Source: Lonicera japonica (lineage: Eukaryota; Streptophyta; Magnoliopsida; Dipsacales; Caprifoliaceae). From it: 64,000 nt of DNA. Below, piece after piece: positions 1 to 11,774 of this stretch (the first letter of the stretch is position 1; each line of letters begins with the position of its first letter). A model generated the notes under the pieces. That model made no database searches and was not told the origin of the DNA. It was given only the letters and a program-made list of their open reading frames with translations. The translations under genes and the position numbers were made by a program. The stretch lies in the NCBI GenBank assembly GCA_021464415.1, contig CM038469.1, positions 536,501 through 600,500 of the forward strand. Reading direction: 5' to 3'.

Positions 1-430
1 TGGAGTATGGTGTACGTGTATAGAGGCCTCTGATATTCACATTCTGTGTCTAGCCCTTCTTCGGGAAGGAACCGTGTTGTATAATCATTTTGGTTTCTAT
101 TTGATTATAAATGGACTATGATTTGATAAACAATTTGTATTGTATATTTGTATAAATGGTTCCATATATGTGGAGTTGATTTAAGTATGTTTTGATGTGA
201 TTCCATTTGTATGGAAAAATGATTTTAAGTGTTACTAGTTGGTTTATTAGCTGAACTAACTCCATATGCCTTTATTTTATAAAATGAGCTTTTAAACAAG
301 ATCATGTTTTATTTAAGAAAAGTTTTTAAAAGTTTTGATTTTTATATTTTAAACCTGCCATCGTGCACGGCATCCGTGATTAATCGGGTCCCGGAGGTGA
401 AAATCTCAGAACGGGATTTGGGGCGTCACA
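1..430 (+). repeat. 3' end of a long gypsy LTR (fragment)
   Basis: The last 100 bases carry the family's terminal block: a degenerate GTGCACGGC, an ATTAATCGGGTCCCGGAGG box, then GGGATTTGGGGCGTCACA ending at 430. The same block recurs at 4723, 12194 and, on the other strand, at 14635, 22361 and 48366. The LTR starts outside the window. At 431 it abuts SIRE-like integrase sequence, so the gypsy element probably inserted into the SIRE copy. Confidence 0.75.
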
Positions 431-2439
431 CCATGCTCATCACAAAAATTCTCAATATCAATATTATCAAATTCTCTACCTCTATCACTTCTAACATGTA
501 CAATAGAAGCACCCTTTTCATTTTAAACTTTTCTATAGAATTTAGCAAATACATGAGGTGTTTCACTTTTCTGAGCAAGAAAGAATACCCAAGTAAATTT
601 AGAAAAATCATCAACAATAACAAAAGCATACAATTTACCACCTAAACTAGCAATCGAATTAGGTCCAAATAAATCTAAATGTAACATATCAAGTGGTATA
701 ATAGTAGTAATATCTTTCTTAGATTTAAAAGAAGACTTGTGTTGTTTACCAAGTTGACTTGCATCACAAATTTTATCTTTAACAAATTTAGTTTTAGGCA
801 ATCTTTTAACTAATTCCTTTTTAGATAATTTGTGAATTAAATTCATATTAGCATGACCTAATCTTCTATGCCATAACCAAGAAGCATTATTCAACATGGA
901 TAAACATTTAACATCTTGTTGAGACAAATCATCAAGTTCAAGAGTATATACGTTATTAGATCTATAAGCAACAAACAAGATAGAATTATCACTAATATTT
1001 TTAACAATGCAACATTCAGATTTAAAAATAACTTCATAACCTTTATCACACAATTGACTAATACTAAGCAAGTTATGTTTTAAGCCGTCAACAAGTAAAA
1101 CATTATCAATATAAGAAGATTTATTACCAACTTTACCTATACCAATGATTTTGCCTTTGGCGTTGTCTCCAAATGTGACGTTGCCTCCTTGTTTAGGAGT
1201 GAGACTCAAGAAATTTCTCTTTTCTCCCGTTATGTGTTTCGAGCATCCACTATCTAAGAACCACTTTATTTTGCTAGCTTTTGCTCTCATGAAAATCTCA
1301 TCTTCATTTGCCATAAGACAAAGGTTAGCATTTTCTTCATTGCTAGAATCAACATCCGATTCTCCTTCTTCGGAATCGCTCCATGTTCCTTTTAGTGCAT
1401 GCTTCACTTGTTTCAATACTTTAGCTCGTTTTTCCATTTTCTCCTTCTTTCTAAGTGGACAATTTGGCTTGATATGACCGGGTTCATTGCAATGATAGCA
1501 CTTTTTAGTTTCTTCATTTTCTCCTATTTGTTGATTTGACCGATCATTGTTTCTTCTAGAGGATGATGGATATTTATTATCCTTTCCTTGAGAATTTTTC
1601 TTCTTAGCTAGAAATTTTATAAATTTTCTAGATAAAAGCGCCATGTCTTCATCACCATCCATTGATACATCATTATCTTCATGTTGGATAGTTTTGAGAG
1701 CTAAAGTTTTCTTTGATTTTGTATCCGCTTCTTCTTCTCTTTGAAGTTCCTTCTCGTGAGTTTTTAGAGATCCCAAAAGCTCATCCATGCTGAGTTTTTT
1801 GAGATTCTTTGCTTCTTGAATTGCCGTCACTTTTGGTCGCCACTTCTTTGGAAGAATCCTAAGAATTTTTCTTATCTTATCTTCATTAGAATAAACCTTT
1901 CCAAGAAGATCCAAATCATTAGTAATAATAGAAAATCTACTATACATGGAAGTAAGAGATTCATTAGGCTCCATTTTAAATAGTTCATAATCATGAACAA
2001 GCATATTTATGTTATCGTCTTTAACTTGAGTGGTTCCTTCGTAGGTAACCTCAAGTTTATCCCAAATTTCTTTGGCTGTTTTACAACTAGAAATTTTGTT
2101 ATATTCACCCATGCTTAATGCACAATTTAAAGCATTTAAGGTTCTAGCATTATATTGAATTTTCTTAATATCATTTTCATCATACTCAGACATTTTCCTA
2201 GGAACAATTTTTCCACTATCATCTCTTTTAGAAATTTCATAGGGTCCTTCAAGTATAACTCTCCATTGTTCAAAATCACTATATTGTAAAAATATACTCA
2301 TTCTACTTTTCCAATAGTTATAATTTTTACCATTAAATAGGGGTTGTCTAGAAGTGGAGAGACCTTCTAAAAAACCGATTTCTTGATATATAAACATGAT
2401 CGTAAACTCTAAGATTGTAAAATCAAAATAAGAGTACAA
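431..2439 (-). pseudogene. Truncated copia gag-pol (gag, protease, integrase N-terminus)
   Basis: A 638-residue open frame runs from 2439 to 523. The true start may be the Met near residue 15, after a weak leader. Residues about 30-230 form the copia gag domain (YNYWKSRM near 40). A CCHC zinc knuckle has C314, C317, H322 and C327. An acidic Ser/Glu stretch follows (353-370). The aspartic protease motif is D396-S-G, and the GAG-pre-integrase box has W521, H524 and H529. The integrase zinc site reads CDAS (558-561), where the family has CxxC, so a ligand is lost. The first catalytic Asp is D589 (HLDLFGP). A frameshift near 523-560 moves the reading to another frame, where RSDRGREF with the second catalytic Asp is still recognisable down to about 431. 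Non-functional relic, with lineage by family knowledge. Confidence 0.88.
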
Positions 2440-2440
2440 C

Positions 2441-2452
2441 CTCTGATACTAA
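2441..2452 (-). other. Primer binding site of the SIRE-like element
   Basis: On the minus strand this reads TTAGTATCAGAG, one base from the TGGTATCAGAG that pairs with initiator tRNA-Met. It lies one base from the LTR end at 2454. Confidence 0.75.
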
Positions 2453-2453
2453 T

Positions 2454-4034
2454 TGTTGGTCGAAAAACAACCCTAGAGGGGGGTGAATAGGATTTTCGAA
2501 ACTTAATGCATAATTAAAAGGTTTCAAGAAAAGTTTTAAGAATAAAATTTTAACTCAATGAATATCAAGGAAATATGCAAAATCATTAATCTTAAGAACA
2601 AGCAATAAATATAAATGCAATTAAATAAAGAGCTTGAGTTAGAGAGATTGAACCGAGTGAGACTATGATGTTTTGTTCTCGCGGTTCGGTTGTTTAGACC
2701 ATAAGTCTGCGCCCGGATAGTTTTTCGAGGAGTTTCACTAAAACCGATTTTCTTCCGAGTGAAAATAAAACCTTTACAAGTGTAATCTTTCTCATCACAC
2801 TCAACAAGTGTTGTTCTTCTCACAACACTCTACAAGTGTGATTCTACTCACCACACTCAACACAAGAATTAACCTTCTTGCTATCCTATGAGATAAACCT
2901 CTCACAATTGATGAATAAAGATAGTTTGGTGATTCACACCAATAAACAATAACTCTCAAGTGTATTTGAAGATTACAAATGGAGCTCACACTAGAGTTAT
3001 CAAGATTGATCAATAAATAAGCTCAAAGATGAAGAATATGATCAATAAAATGAATTGAATACTTGAATAACTTTGTATATATGTAAAATGAGTTTGTAGA
3101 ATGATTCAAGTGTATTAAAACATGTTTAAGACGTCATATATATATCTTTCAAAACCATATGGCCGTTGAGAATGATTAAGAAAGGTTTTGGGTCAAAGGT
3201 AAATATTTTCAAACTTTCTAACAGCTAGTTTTGAAAAAAAATTCAAATTTGTTTTGATAATTTCTCCCAATTTGACCTTTGGATCATGCTCAAATTTTAT
3301 TCAAAAGTGATAAGAGATGTTTTCTAACAACTATAAAAATTTCAAAATGATCGGAGTCCGGGAAGGCCTCCATCTTACCGTTAGATCAAAACAGTGCAAA
3401 AATTGAGCGAATTTTAAATGTAAAATAAAAATATTTTCGCAATTTAGCAATTTAGTTCCAAATACAATTCTAATGATTTGTGAACCTAAAAGATATGTTT
3501 CTAAGATACCTATTTTTATTAGAGCTTAAAATATGATTATTTAAAATTAATATGAATTTATTTTGAAACTAGGGTCTTTGTAAAATGATGTTTTTTTAAA
3601 AAATTCAATTTTAAGCTTGTTTGAATCAATCTTTAAAAAATCCATTAATATGTTTTAGCCATAGAGATTTATCAATCAAGAAACTTAACATAAATCGTAA
3701 GCACTCACTCAATTATCGAATTAACAAGTCTTTGAATGTTTTGATTTGTTTCTTCAATATGATCTTCACTTGCATCATTTGCCTTGAAACTTTTTCATCT
3801 ATTCCTTTAATCTTTGATCTTCAAGAATTTCATGAGTTCATGTGAGAGTAGAGAGAATCTCATGGAGTGGTGATACACTTGATAAGGTTTCGATTTTAGT
3901 TCTCGAGATACTTCGGGAAAAACAATGTAGCTTGTTAAATCGATTTAAACTAAATACATATAAAATATATGTAAAATACACATGATTAACTTTTTGTCAT
4001 TATCAAAATAAGATTAAGACCTTCTAGGTCAACA
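2454..4034 (-). repeat. 5' LTR of the SIRE-like element
   Basis: On the minus strand the LTR begins TGTTGACCTAGAAGG (at 4034) and ends TCGACCAACA (at 2454), giving 1,581 bp. A TATATATATATG stretch at about 3134-3146 is a plausible TATA box. Short repeats built on CACAACACTC/ACAAGTGTG lie at about 2790-2870. Only one LTR is in the window, so its age cannot be estimated. Confidence 0.8.
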
Positions 4035-4723
4035 ACATGGTTTTATTATATTTAAACATAATGCTTTATACTTATATATATACGCTGAATACTTATATAG
4101 AAATGGTAAAAGAATATAAACATAGTTTTAACTATTTTCATTATTGCACGTCGCATGTGTTTTCCAATGTATATTTTCTTATACAAAAACCCTATAATTC
4201 CCACTGACCTGTGTTTGGCTCACTCCCATTTTTCAACAGTTTTGTAAGTGCCTCCTTGGGGCGGCACAGAGACGAAATTAGAAACCTCTGATGATCCTAA
4301 ATGCTTGTAGTTGTCCATGGATGACTCGTTCCTTATAGATTATAGATATTAGAACAATTTGATTTTATTGTATCATTCATTTGTATTAAATTCTTTTAAT
4401 AAGTGTTGTAAAGGCCATTTATTATTTTGGGACCTCGTTGGAGGGATTGGTATATATATATTGAAGTATTAAATTGTGTAGATTGCAAATCATTATGGAT
4501 GTGGAGTTAACTTTCTAGTGAAACATTATTTTCTTATTTATAGGTTGGTTTTATTGAAAATACGAACTCCACATGCCGAAATTTTCTGAAAAAAGTGGCC
4601 TTACTTGTGACTTTCTATTATATTAGCTTTAAATTAAGTACATTAGACCCGCCGTTGCATACGGCACCGTGATTAACCGGGTCCCAAAGGTCTAAATCTC
4701 ATAACGGAATTTGGGGCGTCACA
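4035..4723 (+). repeat. 3' part of a long gypsy LTR
   Basis: It carries the conserved block TTCCCACTGA..GGCTCACTCCC followed by TTTTGTAAGTGCC (about 4197-4255). This is the degenerate equivalent of the TTTTGCAGGT acceptor-like block in other copies. The terminal CCGTGATTAACCGGGTCCC and GGGGCGTCACA end at 4723. The 5' part was displaced by the SIRE-like insertion. Confidence 0.75.
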
Positions 4724-5477
4724 AAAACTACTAACAAAGAGATGTTTATTCCTTTAATTTGTTTTTCATGTATGCAATAGATAAGTTCAAATAGTGAGGA
4801 GAATGTAGTGGTTATATTAAGATTTTTTTTTTCTAATACATTCATATATTTCAAGACAGCCGATAGTTAAAGTACGGACGAGAAAAAGTTTAAATTCACT
4901 TGCAATTGCTTAAATTTACTCCTGAATCTATTAACGCTGGGATTCAGTTTCATGTCCTTTGCACCTTAGTTAACAACTTAATCAAATTTTATTATATGAT
5001 TTTTAAAATATATACCAAACCCCCGCTTTAATCCCTTTTTTATAATTTTGCCTGGTAGGTCAAACACTTTAGTTTAGCCACCAAATCCTTTGTAATAATC
5101 GTCCATTTTGGTGCACCCAAACCATTAAAATTTAGGATCTATCTAACCTATTATTTGGTGTTTTTTCCCCTTAAAAAGCATAAGTTTCTGAATTAAGTTG
5201 TTAGATTGAGGCAGTAATATTATAGTACTGTAATTTGATAGTTATGCAAATTCAAGTTTAACCTTAAAAGTTAATAAGGTCATTTGTTTTTTGCCAGAGC
5301 ATATAATTTTTGTCAAAATAAATTATAAAAAGGTTGACCAAAATAATATTGTATATATAGTCATTTTACACATTGAACCTCCTTTAATAAATACATAATA
5401 TCACCTTAGTCCAATTTACCGTGACAAAAATAATATGTTCCGTCAATAGGGTTACCTTGAAAATATTCTACGACTCG
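4724..5477. other. Intergenic, nothing recognised
   Basis: AT-rich sequence with stop codons in all frames. No LTR boundary, coding motif or tandem repeat was seen. It is one of the few stretches not evidently belonging to an LTR element. Confidence 0.5.
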
Positions 5478-5619
5478 TATCATTTGTGGAACTTTTTTTT
5501 TTAAGTTAAGGGAGGTCTAAGTCTTTCACTTAATCCTACAAATAGAGAAAACACCCCTTCCACCCCATGGGTGGAGATTGCTTACCACCGGGCTAACTAC
5601 TCTTATCATTTGTGAAACT
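5478..5619 (-). mobile_element. tRNA-derived SINE with target site duplication
   Basis: The body spans 5494-5603 and reads 5' to 3' on the minus strand. It starts AGAGTAGTTAGCCCGGTGG, whose TAGCCCGGTGG matches a Pol III A box (TRGCNNRGYGG). It ends in a 9-base A run, seen as T's at 5492-5500. It is flanked by a 16-bp direct repeat, TATCATTTGTGGAACT (5478-5493) and TATCATTTGTGAAACT (5604-5619), with one mismatch. A long duplication plus an A tail is the signature of LINE-driven retroposition. The B box (about GACTTAGACCTCC) is degenerate. Short for a plant SINE; family not identified. Confidence 0.75.
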
Positions 5620-7036
5620 TAATTACTTTAGTTCTTTCGAGTATAAAAAGGTTCATATTTGATTTTCAATCCTTTTTAAGGATATAATATTTAATTTTGA
5701 CATAATTAACAAATAAGAATACAAGTTTGTTCATTATCCACAATTATTGTTTAGTGATTATATGCATTTTTTTATATTTTTTTAATTTTTATCATGAAGT
5801 ATTCAAATCAGATTTTACACATTTCGATTAATTTCTGCACACAGTATTGAAACTGTTGTTGAACACAATTGTTTTACCACTCCTGAGAATCGACGTGTTA
5901 GCTAAAGATTATGTTGTAATTCCTAATGCAATACATCTAAGACCAAAGTAAAGTATCAATTTTATTACATGGAATAATTTTATAAATAATATTAATTTTA
6001 TCTATACTATATTGACGCATTATCTTTAAATGTGTTGAATATTTTTCTCACTAACATATATAGCCTTAAGTCAAATGGTTAAAGATAATCTGGGTCCAAA
6101 TTTGTGGATTTCAAGCAAAAAGCATTTTAGGATTTGCAAGATCGTGTTCTCCTTCGTGAATACATTGAAATGGTATATTTACTTTCTCAAAATAAATATC
6201 GGGTGAATAAAAAATTGTCACCCAAAGTGAACTACTTGAAATAGAAAAAATGAGAGTTTAAGACAGAGAATTCTTTTATTCCACATTAAATCATTGTAGG
6301 AAAATTTGAAAGTTTATAAGGTATTACACCTTATGAGCTTGTAAAGTTTCTAGACACCCAAGGTCCCAACCTCGCGCACATGAGCGCAGGGGTGCAAATC
6401 ACGAATTGGATTTACCTTGATAAACAAACGCCGTAACTCTAATTTTGCTTTTCTAACGGTTTTGACTTCCCCGATGAGACAAGTCAATAAACTTAAAGGG
6501 AGATTTGGTAGAATATTAAGAAGAAAAAAATAAGTTGAATTCAACAAATAAATGAGTTTATTTTTCTAATGGAAAGAAATGTAAAAGACTTAAACAATAT
6601 TTAAGGATGAGATTTGGCATAATATATATTAATATATATTATATGGTTCAATATCTGTGGACCATCAAGTCTACCAAGTCAGGTTTCTAAGTTAGGCCAT
6701 GGAACTATGGCTCCTTACCCATCCCAGTTAACTCCTTACCCATACCAGAGGTGTTGGTTGATTATGGGTGCTATTGATCAATTTGATTTATTCAGTCAAT
6801 TCTTTTGAATCTGTTTATTCAAAATTCTTGTTCTTTTCAAAACCTCGTTCTTCAAGTCACCTAAACTTACTGTAGAACACCTTTGTCAATTAGCCATAGC
6901 CAGGGTAAGTCTTCAGTGTGGAAGCAATGTTAGGCGAAGGTTTTAGACAATTAGTATGCGTCTACTTAAGGTAAGAGGGTATCCACCCATAGAACTTGTT
7001 AGGAAAATAGTATAAGAACTATGATACACAGGGCAA
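5620..7036. other. Intergenic, nothing recognised
   Basis: AT-rich sequence with no supported coding frame or element ends. A direct repeat of ACTCCTTACCCAT-like sequence (about 6709-6747) is the only local structure seen. The right end may include unrecognisable parts of the pararetrovirus relic that follows. Confidence 0.4.
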
Positions 7037-7938
7037 AATGAGTCAAAATTTTAGATCTCATTCATCAGTTAGCGCAAGGTTAACTTTTTCCTCAATTCCA
7101 AACATAGTAAATCAGAATGAACATAGTTATGAGAATGTAAGTCAAGAATTTGGAGATTGGAATATCCCCAAAGTTTCTCCTAGAGAAATTTACAAGTCAA
7201 CCTTTTAAGGTAATTTTAAGTCAGATTATAATGTAAAAACTATAGAAAAATTTACGCCATTAATAAAGAACATGAGAATTGAAGTTTATTAACCACAGAA
7301 GTAGTTAAAAAACATAGGCAAAACATATATAATTTTATCCATATTAGTTTAATCCAAGTTGAAGTAAAACCATTAACTATTAAAGGAATAAATTCATCAA
7401 TATTATTGTGTCTTAGAGATGTAAGATATTTAAATTATCTACCTAGCATTTTAGGAATTATGGAGTCAAGTTTACAAAATGGACCATTCCATTTCAATTG
7501 CTTTCTAGATTTTACTTTAAGTTTAAGTGATCATCATCTATTAAAAGCATTAACTCTAAATATCAAAACTGCAAGAGAAATCACTCAAATGATTGAGGGA
7601 ACTCAAGCTCTTGCTTTGATATATGTAATTTATTATAAAAAAATAAAAAAATTAAATGTTAAAGCATTAAGTAAGAGCCCAAAAGATAAAACTACCTTAA
7701 TTCAAAGCAAAACTAGTGATGATAATATCCAAGTTCCAAAAACTATTTTACAGAAAGATGTTACTCTCCATAGCCAGTGAATTTTAGATAATGAAATCCC
7801 ACAAAGGCCAATTACTAATAAAATAATGAATTTAGATAATATAAAACAATATTTAGATGACACAGTTAGAACAAGCTTTAATGAGTCAAGATTTAGGAGA
7901 CCTCCTTTAATCTTAAAAAACACATCTAGTTCAACTGC
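7037..7938 (+). pseudogene. Endogenous pararetrovirus (caulimovirid) movement-protein-like fragment
   Basis: A frame open from 7283 to a TGA at 7780, and readable past it to 7938, resembles the 30K-type movement protein of endogenous caulimovirids such as florendoviruses and petuviruses. It shows VKPLTIKG, then LLCLRDVRYL, NGPFHFNCF and ALTLNIKT in the family's order. An upstream piece in another frame (about 7037-7206) contains FGDWNIPKVSPREIY, the type of sequence that precedes the movement domain. The pieces are separated by stops and at least one frameshift, and no complete gene exists. Coat protein, protease and RT are not visible. The right end is cut at 7939 by a Tat LTR. Movement proteins widen plasmodesmata in live viruses; this relic should be inert. 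The assignment rests on motif recognition, not a search. Confidence 0.6.
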
Positions 7939-8797
7939 TGTGAACACTTCATTTTGCGACCCCCGCAAGAATCCTGAAATCTAAGGAAATGAACACACAT
8001 GCATGCACAAGCATTCCTAGATGCATACATACCATATACATGTGAAGGTCAAATAAGGAAACTGAAAGGACACTTGGATGAGAAGTTATGAGAATTACCA
8101 GAAGCCGTCGGAACCAAAAACTGTCAAAACTCCTGGAAACTTGTGAAAGGAGAGTTACCCATTTCTGATCAACCTCAAACATTGAGGGTTATTAGACATT
8201 GGCACAAGGAGCAACATACTAAAAATTCAGCTCAATCCGATGGTCGGATCTCTAAAAATTCAAAAAACTGAGAGTTTACTTTGGGTAATCAAAAGATGAC
8301 CTTCCCGAAGTCCAAATGAGCTAAAATTTGGTCAGTAGGTAGGGTATATAATGGGGAACAACATATTAAGAAAATCAGATCGATCCGATAATTCGTTTAT
8401 CTGAAATTAAAGAAATCGCGCACGGACACACACCACTAGGGGTGTGTCCCCACGACACACATCGTGTCATGGGGACACAAGCCCCAGGCTTGTGTCCGCG
8501 GACAAACCCATCTTAGCCGATTTTTTAGTTTTTCTCGTTTTGATACTTCCCCATCTCTAAAAATCATAAAATTTTGTGAAAAGTTAGAAAATGTTACTAG
8601 AATAACATATTAAAAAATCAGCTCGATCCGACAGTCGGATCTTCAGGAATTTGAAAAATCAGGAATTCAGCTTGAAAAATCAAACAGAGGCCTTCCCGAT
8701 GTCAAAAAATTCTAAAATTTGGACAATAGGTAGGTCTTAACATGGGTAATTATATATTAAAAAATCAGATTAATCCAATGTTTATTTTGGCTGAAAT
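7939..8797 (+). repeat. 5' fragment of a Tat LTR
   Basis: It starts TGTGAACACTTCATTTTGCGACC, like the LTR at 51413. Shared downstream blocks are AAATGAACACACATGCATGCA, GCTCRATCCGAYRGTCGGATCT and CTAAAATTTGG. A roughly 250-bp segment with these blocks occurs twice (about 8200-8400 and 8600-8797). The LTR is cut at 8798 by a long gypsy LTR. It interrupts the pararetrovirus relic. Confidence 0.7.
8424..8497. promoter_or_regulatory. Palindromic module in Tat LTR fragment
   Basis: Three nested or adjacent dyads occur in 74 bases. The clearest is a perfect 11-bp arm, GGACACAAGCC (8473-8483) and GGCTTGTGTCC (8487-8497). GTGTCCCC (from about 8445) pairs with GGGGACAC (8471-8478). The module occupies the same place in the LTR as the one at 52008-52087. 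Function unknown. Confidence 0.6.
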
Positions 8798-9708
8798 TAT
8801 AACACCCCGTTCCTAAATCTCAAAGCTTATCGCGTTCAAAAATAGCGAGTAAGGCGATTTCGAGCTCCGAATAGTGAAACACTGTTCTAAAAGGAACAAC
8901 AGGGTTCAGAGACTTTCAATAAGTCATATTAGTGTATTTAAGCTTGTTAGAATGTCCGTAAGTGATTTTGAGTGATTCGAGTTGAAATCGGGATGTAAAT
9001 TTCAAGTTTTCAATTTACCCGGCTTCATGATTTTGGGCTAACTTGGAGGAAGCGTAACTCCTTCGTTTCTTGTCAGATTGAGTTTTTGTTTAAGAATTAT
9101 CCTAGATTTTTAGGCAATCTACAACTTTTCTATTTCGGCCAAAGGCAAATTCGAACTTCTACTTGATTGAAACTGAGCGCGAAAAAGGTCAATCGCTATC
9201 AGTTGTTCATTCGGTAACACTAACGCGCTGACTTCGTCAAATTTTTAGGAATTATTCGTCCAGAATTTGGGGATACTTCCTTCTAGGAAGTTATAGAGCT
9301 CCGAATAAGCTTTTCGTGGACATAAAAGATCACCTCAATCGGACTTCCGAACGAGAAGTTATGGCCTTCAAAAATTCAGTGCTCTGACTCCCCTACGCGT
9401 GAACAATACTTGCGGGATTTAAGCAACATCAGATATATATATACATACGTCTCCATCTTCTTCCTAATTTTATTCCACCATTAGAGAGCTCTTAGAGAGA
9501 GAAAGAGTGACAAAATTGAGAGGGCTTCGAGGTGTCCTCATCCACGCATCTTTTGCACGCCTAAACAACATCAAATCATTACTATTCATCTTCTTCTCCA
9601 AGCTCCACTTCCATTGTTAGGGTTCTTGAGCGAAATTGGGGATTTTGCGATTTCTCGCGGTGCGGCTTGATTCAGCTCTCAATACTTCGAAGGCTCGGCA
9701 TGTATAAG

Positions 9709-11774
9709 GTGGGAACAACACTACTAAACTTATTTTCCAACTTATTACTCTTTATTCCAAAGATTTTCATATCAAATGGGGATTTTATACAAAATCCTAG
9801 GTTTGTGGTGCGTGTATGAGGTTGGGCTAGTTTAAGGTTAAATTAGTGATGTGAATGAATTAGTTAGCACTCATATATCATGTATTACCCACCCTCATCA
9901 TGTGTTGAGCTCGTTACTTGTATTTAGACAACATACGCAACCTATAGTTATATATATAAACTAAATTGCGAGTAGTTTGGGGTTGTAAGCGGAAAGTAAA
10001 TCGTTTTGGGTTATTAATGATGCATTATGACATACAAATACTCTAATAACCATATATATTAATTATTTACATGTTTTGGTATATATATGTTAAGTTGCCT
10101 AACAAGCTTACAAGGAGGCTAAGCGTTTTGATTAGGCAAATGGAGATGTTAGAGGTTTTGGAGGCTTTTGCTCAATAAATGGCGGGTTATAAGTTATAAA
10201 ACCTGGATATACTCATTTATGTCATGAAATATTTGGGTAGAACATTAGCTTCGAGCTTTATACTGAATCTCACTAAAGTAAACACGTATGCATTAACATT
10301 AGGCTTAGTTACCTACATGAGCACGGCTTAAGTTAATTAATGAAGGTTAGTATCTAATGCAGCATAAATGTATCATAAGTATACGTTGATGATGCCTAGA
10401 ATTCCATGGGGATAAATTATATAAGTCTATTGCATTGTTACTATATTGATTAGATGATGGTCTAAATGTAACCCTTGAACTAATGTATGTGACATGAGTA
10501 CTCGAGTAGAGTATATATGATACAAGTCCCACAGATTAGTAAACGGGAAGACAAGATAGTTAATAATATTATGAATAGACGTGTAATAAAATCCTATATA
10601 CTTATGTGTGTGATATTATATATAGATATATATAATTGTGTGAGATGATGCATATGGCAATGAGCCAAGTGGCTAAGATAATGATGATTATGATAATTAT
10701 ATAATGGAAGCTATATATGGTATTGATGCGAATGGCCACCTGTGTACTATGTTATATGTACATATCTGTATGGGATTGATATATATACATATACATTCAT
10801 TATGAGAGATGAATGACTGTGATGATTGTGTATTGATCTGCTACATATATATATATATATGTGTGTGTGTGTGATGTAATGATGAGATGACATTAGTCAA
10901 TGTGAGGTCTCGGGTTGGTCTTTAACGATTGAGACCTTAAGTTGGGATGGAGTGCCCCTGGGTGAAAGACCCGAAACTGTGCACAAAAATGAACAGAGGC
11001 CCTGCTGCTGCGTGGGTGAAAGGCCACGAAATGCAAACATGGTGATGCTTGGATTATTGCGATTATTATTATTGTGATGGTCGAGGCCGTGAGGGCATTT
11101 GAGAGACATTGTCTCGAATGATACTAATACGCAACAATGACGGATGTGGCGTCATTGCGGCGGTGGTTTCGATATATATATTATTGTGTTGTATTTTATA
11201 TTGTTCTATGTATTGTCTCTAGTATATTATGGATTATATATATATCGGTTTGGATCATTGTATACTTAGAGAACCATTTGACCATCCATAACAAATAAAT
11301 ATCTAATGTGAAAAGTTCTACTAATCATCAATTTACAAACATAGAATACGAATGGCTAGACGGCCTGGTAGTAATGCTTACTAGTCGGCCAAGTATGTAA
11401 CTCATAATGTACTATTAACAAAGTGATAACTACGAATACTTGGCATAAGTGGTGTATACCCCTCACACGCAGTTGAGTAACCAAGAATAGAATGATTCTT
11501 ATAGCATGTGAACCCTAGGAAGCTAAAAAGAGTATAATGCTATACGATGAGAGTTAGGAAATAGTTTTGATACCTGAGATGGAACAATTACTGGGTTTTG
11601 GCACGCACATACATGGTGAATTGCCTAGTAAGGTTTTCAAAAAGGTTGTATTATTAAAGCAACAAATATATAATACATATGTTTTTAAATGAAAACATTT
11701 TTTTCATTATAAACCCTCACGGTTCCCACTGAGCCCAGATTTGGGTCATTCCTTCCTTCTTAACGGTTTTGCAG
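9709..11774 (+). other. Candidate intron inside the gypsy LTR
   Basis: A donor-like ATAAG|GTGGGAACA lies at 9708/9709 and an acceptor-like CGGTTTTGCAG|GT at 11774/11775. The two blocks recur at matching places in other copies: 16766/15108 and 50237/48787 on the minus strand. The stretch between them is poorly conserved and of variable length (2,066, 1,659 and 1,451 bp), as an intron would be. Splicing is inferred; no transcript evidence is available here. Confidence 0.4.
10842..10873. repeat. (TA)n(TG)n microsatellite
   Basis: About ten TA units run directly into about seven TG units inside the LTR. Confidence 0.85.

Larger units (their letters stand above)
431..4034 (-). mobile_element. SIRE-like Ty1/copia retrotransposon, 5' part only
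   Basis: Read on the minus strand this is a 5' LTR (4034 to 2454), a tRNA-Met type primer site, gag, protease and the start of integrase. It is then cut at 431 by the end of a gypsy LTR. The rest of integrase, RT, RNase H and the 3' LTR are absent from the window. Gag is long, with one CCHC knuckle followed by an acidic serine-rich stretch, as in the SIRE/Maximus lineage. The right flank (4035 on) is an older gypsy LTR, so this copy appears inserted within one. Confidence 0.85.

Noticed and set aside
6072..6110. Possible second SINE (A-box-like CTTAAGTCAAATGG and B-box-like GGGTCCAAATTT)
   Set aside because: No A tail and no flanking duplication found; box matches are weak.
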